Shown here: positions 8,402 through 15,926 of the stretch, in pieces | Position numbering within the stretch: the first letter of the stretch is position 1 | How the letters are laid out: the number at the start of each line of letters is the position of its first letter | Source of the DNA: JACRLW01 sp050181465 | GTDB taxonomy: Bacteria; Planctomycetota; UBA1135; UBA2386 | Direction: 5' to 3' | Length of the DNA stretch: 64,000 bases | NCBI GenBank assembly: GCA_050181465.1 | Contig: JBFXDD010000015.1 | Span: 45,777 to 109,776, forward strand | Program-made: the position numbers and the translations under genes | Notes under the pieces: model-generated | Databases searched by the model: none | What the model was told of the DNA's origin: nothing | What the model saw: only the letters and a program-made list of their open reading frames with translations

Positions 8402-9598
8402 CTACGGGCATCCGGCGTTTCGCCCGGCGATCACCTCGCGGACGAATCGCAATTCGCGGGCGATCGCCGTCGGAAGGTCGATCCCCTCTCGCCACGCTTC
8501 GCCGAGCACACTCCAGGTGTAGGTCTCCACTTCCAAGAGCGGTGCTGGCGCGGCGACCGCCCGCAGCGCGCGAACGACCTGTTCGCGCGTGGAGCCGAGC
8601 GCGCCTGGATCGTCCCAGAACACCGGCACGTGGAAGTGGGTGCGCACGAGCCCGGCGGCCGCGAACTCAGCGCGCCGAGTCCGCACCTCGTCGAGATCCT
8701 TGGCGCGCAACCGGCCCCCGTCGGCCGCGGTCTGATGGAGGTAGCGCGGCTCGTCGAACGCGAGCAGCGCATCGAGTGCCGAACCGTCACGCAACTCGAG
8801 ACACGAACTGACCTGGATCTTGCCGACTTCGACGCCGCGCGCGCGCAGGCTCGCAAACGCCGCGTCCACGTCTTCGAAGACGACCGCGAGATGACAGAGA
8901 TCGACACACACTCCCAAGTGCTGCCGCAGAGTGGACTCGTCAGGCTGAGCGCGAAAGACCTCGTCACAGAGGAATGCACCGGCTCGGTCGACGCGCTCGA
9001 GTTCACAATCCGGCTCGGGCTCCAGCGCCAGCACACAGCGCACACCGGTCGCGTCCTGCAACCGAGCGAGCTCCCTGGCGACTCGTCGCAAGTTGTCGAG
9101 CATCGCCGCGCGACGCGAATCCTCGAACCCCAGCGGCAGAGTCGAGATGGGAATGACGTCACCTGGAACTGCGAAACCCGCAACGGCACGCGCGCAGTCG
9201 AGCGTGTAGTCGACCCGCGAAGCGTCGGCCCAACTCGGTCGATAGACCCCGGTCTTCACGACATCCGCGTGGAAGTCGCCGAACGGGAATGCGTTGAGCG
9301 TCGCGATGCGAAGCTCGTGCGCAGCGAGCAGCTCGTGGACGCGCGACCGCAGTGGCGCATCGCTCGCCAACGCTGCCGCGACCGACGCCGGCCACCAGAC
9401 TCCGAGTGGAGTGAGATGACCCGCCGGTCGATTCCCGGGGTCATCCGCCTGCGCGACCGCCGCGTAGTGCTCGGTGATCGTCCGTAGCCAGCCATCGAGA
9501 TCCCGCGCCGGTGCCACGTTGCCGCACCAAGTGAGTTCGGGCTCGGTCGACGATGCGTGCGCGCTCATGCGAGGGTGATCCTCGCCGCCGACGCTCAC
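8402..9598 (-). CDS. eboE: EboE-like metabolite traffic protein (TIM barrel)
   Basis: 398 residues from a GTG that overlaps the stop of the preceding gene (GTGA); an ATG ten codons in (MSAHASS) is an alternative. The opening LTWCGNVAPARDLDGW, the later LRIATLNAFPFGDFH, the LALEPEPDCELE block and CVDLCHLAVVFED fit EboE, a xylose-isomerase-like TIM-barrel protein. EboE belongs to the ebo cluster, which is linked to metabolite export or trafficking in several bacteria and algal plastids (family knowledge). Other ebo genes (UbiA-like EboC, TatD-like EboB) are not in this window, so it is an orphan here. Candidate metal ligands are Glu and His residues in EPEPD, DLCH and THFHVP. Biochemical function is unknown. 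Confidence 0.75.
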   Translation of the reverse strand: MSVGGEDHPRMSAHASSTEPELTWCGNVAPARDLDGWLRTITEHYAAVAQADDPGNRPAGHLTPLGVWWPASVAAALASDAPLRSRVHELLAAHELRIATLNAFPFGDFHADVVKTGVYRPSWADASRVDYTLDCARAVAGFAVPGDVIPISTLPLGFEDSRRAAMLDNLRRVARELARLQDATGVRCVLALEPEPDCELERVDRAGAFLCDEVFRAQPDESTLRQHLGVCVDLCHLAVVFEDVDAAFASLRARGVEVGKIQVSSCLELRDGSALDALLAFDEPRYLHQTAADGGRLRAKDLDEVRTRRAEFAAAGLVRTHFHVPVFWDDPGALGSTREQVVRALRAVAAPAPLLEVETYTWSVLGEAWREGIDLPTAIARELRFVREVIAGRNAGCP

Positions 9599-11562
9599 CC
9601 GATCTCGAGGATGCGCTTGTAGAACGGCGGGACCGCGGCGGGATCATCGGTCATCAGCACGTTCTTGTCGATCCACTCGGGCGCGCGCTTGTCCTGCACC
9701 ATGATCTTGAACTGCTGCCGCAACGGCTCCCAATAGGGGTGGTCGCCGTGTCGACCGAAGAACACCACCGGGGAGGTCTCGATCACGCCGAGCTTGATGT
9801 CGGTCATCGTGAGACCGACCTCCTCGAGAGTGCCGAGTCCGCCGGTGCAGAAGATCTGGAAGCTCGCGATCTCGAACCAGCGCTGGCGGTTGTGCCGGCT
9901 GATGTCCTGGAAGCACTGGTAGAAGTCGGCGTCCTTGTTCGTGCCCTGGTCGACGGTCTCGATGTAGTTCGCACCGACCAACAGCCCCAGGCCGTGCGCG
10001 ATCTCACTGGCTTGCTGCATCGCGCCGGGACCACCGCCCGTCAGGATCGCGAGGTTCTCGCCGAACATCGACTTCAATCCGGCGAGCAGCTCCTTCAGGT
10101 GGGTCGCGTCACGATCGCTCAGCGGCCGAGTCGAGCCGTAGATCGCGATGATGAGCGCCTTCTGGAATCGCGCCTCGTCCTGCGGTTCCACGAAGTAGCC
10201 GCGCAGGCCGCGGAAGGTGTGCACGGCGAGGTGTCCCCAGGCGTCGTTGCACCAGAACACCTCGATGCCGAGCGAGTGGTAGTCGGCGAGCCGAGCGTGG
10301 TCCTTGGCGGACAGGAACGGGCCGTGCTCGTAGCTTGCCTGGCGAAACACCAGGCGACCGATCCGTCGCTCCATCGCGGCCTTGCAGATCTCGACGTGCT
10401 CGATCAGGTTGGGGAAGTAGCTGAGGAACACCGTGCCGCGAGTGCCGGCGGGAACCTGCGAGAGGATCTCCGTGCCGAATCGCGGAAGGGGATCGCGCGA
10501 GTAGTCGCGACCCGCGCGGAGCTTCTCGATCGTCGCCCCGTTCCCCGGCGGCGAATGCCAGATCCACCGGGGTGACTCTCCACGAGCGATGGCTTCGAAG
10601 TCGTCCACCACCGCGACCATGCGATCGAAGTAGTTCTCGCGGGCCTTGGGCGCCAACTTGTCGAACAACGACTGCACGGCCGAGAAGCGCGCCTTGGCCT
10701 TCGCCGCACCCACCATCGACTCCGGCAGCTTCACCGGCACCGTGCGCACCTGGGGCTCGCTCGGCACGGCTTCGTAGATCCGCGCGCTGACCGATGGGTT
10801 GACGATGATCTGATCCGAGCAGTTACGGAACTCGAGGAACACCCGCGTGCCGCGAGTCCGGATCGGATCCAGCACGATCGCCTGGAGGTGCTTGCCGAGC
10901 TGGTCCGACTCGCGATCGAGCACGACGTAGTGCCGGTGCAGGAACATCGAGCAGGATGTGATCACGCCCTGCCCAGGCTCCATGACCACGTTCTCCACGT
11001 CCCGCGCGAGTTGGAGCCGATTGAGCACGCTCCGCCCATCGGCCGACGCGAGGATGGTCAGGAGGTCATCGCGCGTCAGCTTGCGCGCGAGCTCGTAGAC
11101 GCGCCGATGCGGGGTGATCGTGAAACGCCCTTGCTCGTCGATCGAGTAGGCGTGGGGCAACTGGAGCGCCCCGGCACGGATCGCGTCGAGGATGCCGCGC
11201 GAGTCGAGGGCCCGATCCTTCGGACAGAACACGAGCCGACCGATGCGGAGCCCAGGCACCATGACGTCGTGCACGAACTCGCCGAGCCCGTAACTGGGAA
11301 TGGCGACATCGACGCGCGCACTGAAGTGAGCGACATCGTGATCCAGACTGATCGGCGAGGTCGGCGTAACGTCGAATCCGACGCGAGCGATGCGGCTTCG
11401 TGAAGCGAGCACGAGTTCGCTCTCGCGCCCCACCACGTAGTTGCGGAAACGCTTGCTGAGCGGGATCCGGACCTCGACCTCGCAGCCGTCCTGATCGTTG
11501 CGGAGGACCTTGGAGATGACGCCGTCTTCGGTTTGCGGCGTGACGTGAACGAGTGCAGTCAA
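9595..11562 (-). CDS. LOG-family (TIGR00730-like) Rossmann protein with long N-terminal region
   Basis: About 655 residues from a TTG (LTALVHVTP); the frame stays open further upstream to 11715, so the start is uncertain. The C-terminal third (about 480-650) is a LOG-type Rossmann domain with GGGPGAMQQASEIA and TGGLGTLEE, the family's nucleotide-binding and PGGxGTxxE motifs (Pro replaced by Thr). LOG proteins include cytokinin riboside phosphoribohydrolases of about 200 residues; this protein adds about 450 N-terminal residues of no recognised domain. It overlaps the EboE-like gene by 4 bases, implying co-translation. A nucleotide or sugar-nucleotide substrate is likely but not defined. Confidence 0.82.
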   Translation of the reverse strand: MTALVHVTPQTEDGVISKVLRNDQDGCEVEVRIPLSKRFRNYVVGRESELVLASRSRIARVGFDVTPTSPISLDHDVAHFSARVDVAIPSYGLGEFVHDVMVPGLRIGRLVFCPKDRALDSRGILDAIRAGALQLPHAYSIDEQGRFTITPHRRVYELARKLTRDDLLTILASADGRSVLNRLQLARDVENVVMEPGQGVITSCSMFLHRHYVVLDRESDQLGKHLQAIVLDPIRTRGTRVFLEFRNCSDQIIVNPSVSARIYEAVPSEPQVRTVPVKLPESMVGAAKAKARFSAVQSLFDKLAPKARENYFDRMVAVVDDFEAIARGESPRWIWHSPPGNGATIEKLRAGRDYSRDPLPRFGTEILSQVPAGTRGTVFLSYFPNLIEHVEICKAAMERRIGRLVFRQASYEHGPFLSAKDHARLADYHSLGIEVFWCNDAWGHLAVHTFRGLRGYFVEPQDEARFQKALIIAIYGSTRPLSDRDATHLKELLAGLKSMFGENLAILTGGGPGAMQQASEIAHGLGLLVGANYIETVDQGTNKDADFYQCFQDISRHNRQRWFEIASFQIFCTGGLGTLEEVGLTMTDIKLGVIETSPVVFFGRHGDHPYWEPLRQQFKIMVQDKRAPEWIDKNVLMTDDPAAVPPFYKRILEIG

Positions 11563-11730
11563 GGTTCGACCTGGAAGGGGAAGGGTCCCGGCGCCCGGAT
11601 CGATTCCGGCATCCGGGCCGTACGGCGCCGCCTGGATCGGACCCCCACCACCCCGACGAACGGGCCGCTCGGACCATCCGCCCGGGCCGATCCGATCCTC
11701 GAAACCGCCACCCATCGCCTGGAAAGTGAA

Positions 11731-11770
11731 ACGCGACCTGCGCGGCCGATCTGGCCGGCGCAGGTCGCGT
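11731..11770 (-). terminator. Rho-independent terminator of tRNA-Gly
   Basis: A perfect 13-bp stem (ACGCGACCTGCGC with GCGCAGGTCGCGT) encloses a second GGCC/GGCC stem and a GATCT loop. On the minus strand the hairpin is followed by GTTTCACTTTCC, a T-rich tail. It lies just past the tRNA 3' end in the direction of transcription, so an intrinsic terminator is the natural reading. Confidence 0.8.
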
Positions 11771-11773
11771 CGA

Positions 11774-11848
11774 TGGAGCGGGTGATGAGGCTCGAACTCA
11801 CGACCCTCACGTTGGCAACGTGATGCTCTACCACTGAGCTACACCCGC
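11774..11848 (-). tRNA. tRNA-Gly (anticodon GCC), CCA encoded
   Basis: Read on the minus strand it folds as a complete cloverleaf: acceptor GCGGGTG/CACCCGC, D-arm GCTC-AGTGGTA-GAGC, anticodon arm TCACG-TTGCCAA-CGTGA with anticodon GCC, T-arm GTGAG-TTCGAGC-CTCAT, discriminator T and encoded CCA. All stems pair fully. It stands alone, followed by its own terminator hairpin, upstream of the LOG-family gene. Confidence 0.97.
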
Positions 11849-11971
11849 GGGTTCGAGGGGCCAGACCTATAGAGAGTTCGACCACGCGACGCAAGCGACT
11901 TTTCGGCATCGACGGGCCTTTCCCTTGATGCCCCTTCCCGCCTTCGCATCGGCCGGTCATCTTTCTCACGG

Positions 11972-13795
11972 ATGTCCGAGCCCCGCCTCCAAAACCTCGC
12001 AGCTCTCGTCGACCGTGCAGCCACACGATTCGGCGATGCCGTGTTCCTGCCGCGCCGCGACGCCAAGGGTGGCGAGCCGACCACGTTCCGGCAGCTCGCC
12101 GACGCGGTGAGGGAAGTTGCGGCCGGACTCCTCGCCCTCGACGTCCGTCGCGGCGACCGGGTCGGCTTGATCAGCGAGAATCGCCGCGAGTGGTTGATCG
12201 CGGATCTCGCCTGCGCCCGCATCGGTGCTCCCGACGTCCCACGCGGCACCGACACCGCACCCGCCGAACTCGCGTTCCTGCTCGGGCATGCGAACTGCCA
12301 GTTCGTCTTCGTGGAGACCATGAAGGCAGCTCGGGAACTCTCGCAGCTCCGTGCGCAGCTCCCGAACCTCGGGACCTTCTGCGTGCTCGCCGAACGCAGC
12401 GAGGACCCGGATATCCTCGATTTCGACAGACTGCGTGAGCGCGGCCGGGCCTTCCTCGCCGCGCATCCCGGTGAACTCGATCGTGTCGCCGCGCAGGTCG
12501 GCCGCGAAGACTTGCTCACCGTCATCTACACGAGCGGCACGACGGCGAATCCCAAAGGAGTCACCCTCACCCACGGCAATCTTCTGAGCAACATCGAGAT
12601 GGTCGAAGAGGTCCTCCACTTCGATCGCGAAGACACCGCGCTGTCGATCCTGCCCTCGTGGCACAGCTACGAACGCATCATGGACTACGTGCTGCTATAC
12701 GCCGGCAGCCAGCTCGTCTACTCCGATCGCCGTCGGCTTCGCGAAGACCTGCGCGCGGTGCAACCGACGATCTTCGTCGCGGTCCCGCGCGTCTGGGAGA
12801 TGCTGTACGACGGGATCATCGCGCAGTGCCGCAAGCAGGTCGGGATCGCGCGCAAGATCGTCGATCGAGTGCTCGCCAACTGTCGCGCGATCGGCGCGGG
12901 ACGCGCCGGGATCGTCACACGCCTGAGCCAGAAGGTCCTCGGCCGCAGCGTGCTGCCCAAGCTGCGGCAAGCGACCGGCGGGCGGCTCCGAATCGCGGTC
13001 TCCGGCGGCGGTTCCCTGCCCGCGCACGTCGACGAATCTCTGCTCGGGATGGGCATCCCGCTGCTCAACGGTTACGGCTTGACCGAGACGAGCCCCGTCG
13101 TCGCGCTACGGCGACTCGAGCACAACCGCGCCTACACCATCGGCCCACCGCTGCCGCGCACACAGTGCGAGATCCGCGACGAGAGCGGCCACGTGCTGCC
13201 GCCGGATCGCGTCGGAATCATTTGGATCCGCGGTCCGCAGGTGATGCAGGGCTATTGGAACAACGTCGAACAGACCGCGAACGTGTTGATCGACGGTTGG
13301 TTCAACAGCGGCGATCTCGGCTGCATCGATTCGCGCGGCGAGTTGCGGATCACCGGTCGCGCGAAGGACACCATCGTGCTCGCCGGTGGTGAGAACGTCG
13401 AACCGGATCGCCTCGAGACCCAGCTCAAGACCTCGCCCTTCATCGATCAGGTGGTCGTGTTGGGACAGGACCAGAAGCACCTTGGCGCGCTGTTGGTGAT
13501 CAACGCCGAGAACCTCAGCCAGGAGATCGCCGAGGCAGACTGGGAGAACGACGAAGGCGTGCTGCGAAGTGACGCCGTGCAGCGGCTGTTGCGGCGGGAG
13601 ATCGATCGTCTCGTCTCGCGGGCCCAGGGATTCCGCCCGAGCGAGCGCATCGCCAGCTTCCGCGCACTGCTCGAACCGATGACCGCCGAGAACGGCCTCA
13701 TGACGCAGACCATGAAGATCCGTCGCCACATCGTGAACGAACGCTACGCACCGCTCATCGCCGAGTTGTTCGCAGCGAGCACCGACGAGAACTGA
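11972..13795 (+). CDS. Long-chain acyl-CoA synthetase (AMP-forming, FadD-like)
   Basis: 607 residues. A member of the ANL superfamily that activates fatty acids as acyl-adenylates and transfers them to CoA. Motifs in order: P-loop YTSGTTANPKGVTLTHGN (about 186), a segment with PSWHSYERIMDY typical of FadD15-like bacterial long-chain synthetases, GYGLTETSP (about 370), GWFNSGDLG (about 444) and the hinge TGRAKDTIVLAGGENVEP with the C-terminal lid. The C-terminal catalytic Lys region near LMTQTMKIRRHIV is present. Length is normal for the class. Chain-length preference cannot be read from sequence. It is a single-gene unit followed by the solo hairpin copy B. Confidence 0.92.
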   Translation: MSEPRLQNLAALVDRAATRFGDAVFLPRRDAKGGEPTTFRQLADAVREVAAGLLALDVRRGDRVGLISENRREWLIADLACARIGAPDVPRGTDTAPAELAFLLGHANCQFVFVETMKAARELSQLRAQLPNLGTFCVLAERSEDPDILDFDRLRERGRAFLAAHPGELDRVAAQVGREDLLTVIYTSGTTANPKGVTLTHGNLLSNIEMVEEVLHFDREDTALSILPSWHSYERIMDYVLLYAGSQLVYSDRRRLREDLRAVQPTIFVAVPRVWEMLYDGIIAQCRKQVGIARKIVDRVLANCRAIGAGRAGIVTRLSQKVLGRSVLPKLRQATGGRLRIAVSGGGSLPAHVDESLLGMGIPLLNGYGLTETSPVVALRRLEHNRAYTIGPPLPRTQCEIRDESGHVLPPDRVGIIWIRGPQVMQGYWNNVEQTANVLIDGWFNSGDLGCIDSRGELRITGRAKDTIVLAGGENVEPDRLETQLKTSPFIDQVVVLGQDQKHLGALLVINAENLSQEIAEADWENDEGVLRSDAVQRLLRREIDRLVSRAQGFRPSERIASFRALLEPMTAENGLMTQTMKIRRHIVNERYAPLIAELFAASTDEN

Positions 13796-13813
13796 TCAGG
13801 ATCGAAGCGCGAC

Positions 13814-13859
13814 CTGGCCCGCATTACTCGTGAACGTCGTCGCGAGTAGTCCGGGCCAG
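13814..13859. repeat. Palindromic CTAG element, copy B (hairpin-only remnant)
   Basis: Only the two outer arms of the family remain, joined by a 3-base gap: left CTGGCCCGCATTACTCGTG and right CGCGAGTAGTCCGGGCCAG. They form a strong stem of about 19 bp with a few mismatches. It lies 18 bp after the acyl-CoA synthetase stop and 15 bp from the stop of the converging thiD-like gene, so it may act as a bidirectional terminator. The loss of only the centre is what slippage across a long palindrome would leave. Confidence 0.75.
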
Positions 13860-13874
13860 TCTTCGCCGATCGAG

Positions 13875-14654
13875 TCATCGCGTTGCCGACACCGCGATCG
13901 GATCCCAACGACCATCGAAGGAATCCGGGGTGTCCGCGATCCAACGCGTGACGTGCCCGATCGCGTCACCGGTCGCAGCGCGAAGATCGCGGCCGCCGGC
14001 GAGGCCGACCGTCAGCGCGGTCGCGAGCGCGCAACCGGTTCCGTGCACCGGGCCACGTCGCAGTCGTGAGTGTGGGAACCCGATCGCACCCTCGCGCTCG
14101 ATCAATCGATCGACGGCGATCGAACCGTCACCGTGGCCGTCCTTGTGTAGGACGGCCCGGGCACCGAGCGCGCACAGCGTCCGTGGATCGCCGTCGCTCG
14201 CCAGCCGCGCGAGTTCGGCGTGATTCGGCGTGATCACGACGCCGAGCGGGAGCAACCGCCCGACGATCCTCTGCGCTACCGCGTCGGCGGCCGATGGGCC
14301 GCCACCTGCGGTCGCGGAGAGCACCGGATCGACCACGAACCACGGACGCGGTGCGGGTCGTGCGGCGAACCAGTCCGCGATCACATCGATCGTGGATGGG
14401 CTCGCGCACATGCCCAACTTGATCGCGGAGACGGCACCACTCGCGTCGAGCATCCGCAGGAGCCATGAATCGTCGGTCGCGCGCGCGAGTCGGAAGCCGT
14501 CGCGATCCTGATCGGTGAAGCAAGTCGGGATCGCCGCTGCGGTCGCGCCCAGCACGCTCGCTACGCGGACGTCGAGAGCGAGCCCGGCGCCGCCGGTTGG
14601 ATCGATTCCACTGAGCAGCAGCACCCGTGGGTGGCGCGAGTTAGCGTTCGACAT
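13875..14654 (-). CDS. thiD: Hydroxymethylpyrimidine/phosphomethylpyrimidine kinase (ThiD-like)
   Basis: 259 residues, PfkB/ribokinase-like fold. ThiD phosphorylates hydroxymethylpyrimidine (phosphate) for thiamine synthesis. SGIDPTGGAGLALD at about 15-28 is the substrate-binding motif, VVDPVLSATAGG the middle motif, VITPNHAELARL the conserved TPN-E loop, and HGTGCALATALTVGLAGG the anion-hole and catalytic-base segment. The usual polar residue after GTGC is replaced by Ala, which is mildly unusual. No other thiamine genes are nearby. Pyridoxal-type kinases share the fold, so substrate identity carries some doubt. Confidence 0.85.
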   Translation of the reverse strand: MSNANSRHPRVLLLSGIDPTGGAGLALDVRVASVLGATAAAIPTCFTDQDRDGFRLARATDDSWLLRMLDASGAVSAIKLGMCASPSTIDVIADWFAARPAPRPWFVVDPVLSATAGGGPSAADAVAQRIVGRLLPLGVVITPNHAELARLASDGDPRTLCALGARAVLHKDGHGDGSIAVDRLIEREGAIGFPHSRLRRGPVHGTGCALATALTVGLAGGRDLRAATGDAIGHVTRWIADTPDSFDGRWDPIAVSATR

Positions 14655-14840
14655 CGAAAGAAGACGCTACGGCGATCACGGTGGCACCGCACTCTCCCGG
14701 TCGTTTTCGCAGCACCGAACCGCTGCTCGGCACCACGAGACGGCGATCACGGCGAGTGTCGCTAGAATCGCGCGCGCTGCGTTCCCGCAGCAAAGCGTCG
14801 TTCGACGGCGCGACTTCTCCCACCGGACCTGACTCCACAC

Positions 14841-15899
14841 ATGCTCAAGCCACTCAGCATCTCTTGCGCCCTCGCGCTCGCCGCGGCTACCGCAGCCCAA
14901 GCCCCCCAGCTCGCCATCTCCATCGGTCTCCGCGAGACCGGCGCCGGCGGCGGCGCCTTCAGCAACATCGGCGACAACGGCGGTTCCACCGGCGGAATCG
15001 AGTGGATCAATCGTGACGGCCAGACGCTCACCCTCGACGGCACCTGGCAACAGTTCACCTTCGACCTCACGCTCGATCCCGTCACCGCGTTCGCCGGCAC
15101 CACTGCGAACAACATCCTCGAAGGCGGCTTCGGCACGCTCGAGCACATCCGGTTCCTGAACATCAGCGGCTACACCGGCCCGATCAGCGTCTGGGTCGAC
15201 GACATCACCAACACGATCACGCCGTCAGGTGGATCGCCGACGCCGACCGTGTTCGGCAGCTTCAACAGCTTCGGCGACAATCAGGAAGTGATGTTCCAGG
15301 AGCCGAGCTTCTCCGGCTCGACCTCCGGCAACGTCGCCGCAGGCTCGACGGCCGGCATCGACAACTACGTCGCCGCCCGCTCGAACTCCTGCCGCGCCAA
15401 CTGGTCCTTCGTCGACAACACCACGACGCGGTGGATGCGCTGGACGACCTTCGCCACGCTGACGCAGGGCAACCCGCTGGTCCGCTTCGATCAGTCCGCC
15501 ACGATCAGCTTCTGGTTGCGCGGCGGCGTCGGGCAGCCGAACCTCGGCAGCAACGGCCCGGGCACCGCAATCGCGGAGATGGTGGGCGACGGCCTCAACC
15601 TCGGCCAGACCAGCACCTACTTCACCGCCGGCGCGCTCGGCAACACCCCGGGCGTGTTGGTCGTCTCCCTCGACGGCTTCCCGGACCTGCCGATCTTCGG
15701 CGGCAACCTGGTCTCCTTCAACGGCGGCTTCCTCTTCGGCGTCGGCATCAGCGCCGACCCGAACGGCGCATTCTCGCTGCCCTTCGCCGGCAACTCGGCG
15801 CTGACCGACCTGGTCCTCCAGTCCGCGTTCATCGATCCGAGTCAGCCGGCCTTCTTCGTGTTCACCAACGCGGTGCGCGCGCAGTTCGGCCGGCCTTGA
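14841..15899 (+). CDS. Secreted protein of unknown function
   Basis: 352 residues starting with a signal peptide (SISCALALAAATAAQA). The first half contains a beta-rich stretch with TLDGTWQQFTFDLTLDPVTA and SVWVDDITNTI, resembling a carbohydrate-binding-module-like jelly roll. The second half (about 210-350) has FWLRGGVGQPNLGSNGPG and a C-terminal stretch with LPFAGNSALTDLVLQSAF that is a weak relative of the C-terminal module shared by five other secreted proteins here. Cysteines are nearly absent. No catalytic motif is visible. It converges on the SBBP-dockerin gene across a perfect hairpin. Confidence 0.8.
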   Translation: MLKPLSISCALALAAATAAQAPQLAISIGLRETGAGGGAFSNIGDNGGSTGGIEWINRDGQTLTLDGTWQQFTFDLTLDPVTAFAGTTANNILEGGFGTLEHIRFLNISGYTGPISVWVDDITNTITPSGGSPTPTVFGSFNSFGDNQEVMFQEPSFSGSTSGNVAAGSTAGIDNYVAARSNSCRANWSFVDNTTTRWMRWTTFATLTQGNPLVRFDQSATISFWLRGGVGQPNLGSNGPGTAIAEMVGDGLNLGQTSTYFTAGALGNTPGVLVVSLDGFPDLPIFGGNLVSFNGGFLFGVGISADPNGAFSLPFAGNSALTDLVLQSAFIDPSQPAFFVFTNAVRAQFGRP

Positions 15900-15901
15900 T
15901 C

Positions 15902-15926
15902 GCGTTGCGCGCTCGGCGCGCAACGC
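15902..15926. terminator. Bidirectional hairpin between converging genes
   Basis: A perfect 11-bp stem GCGTTGCGCGC with GCGCGCAACGC around a TCG loop, filling the whole 27-bp gap between the stops of two converging genes. There is no T-run on either side, so efficiency as an intrinsic terminator is uncertain, but position and perfection suggest it ends transcripts from both sides. Confidence 0.7.

Noticed and set aside
6232..8495. Upstream extensions of the DUF3299 and permease frames
   Set aside because: The added residues have no hydrophobic or family character; signal-peptide and ATGA-overlap starts fit better.
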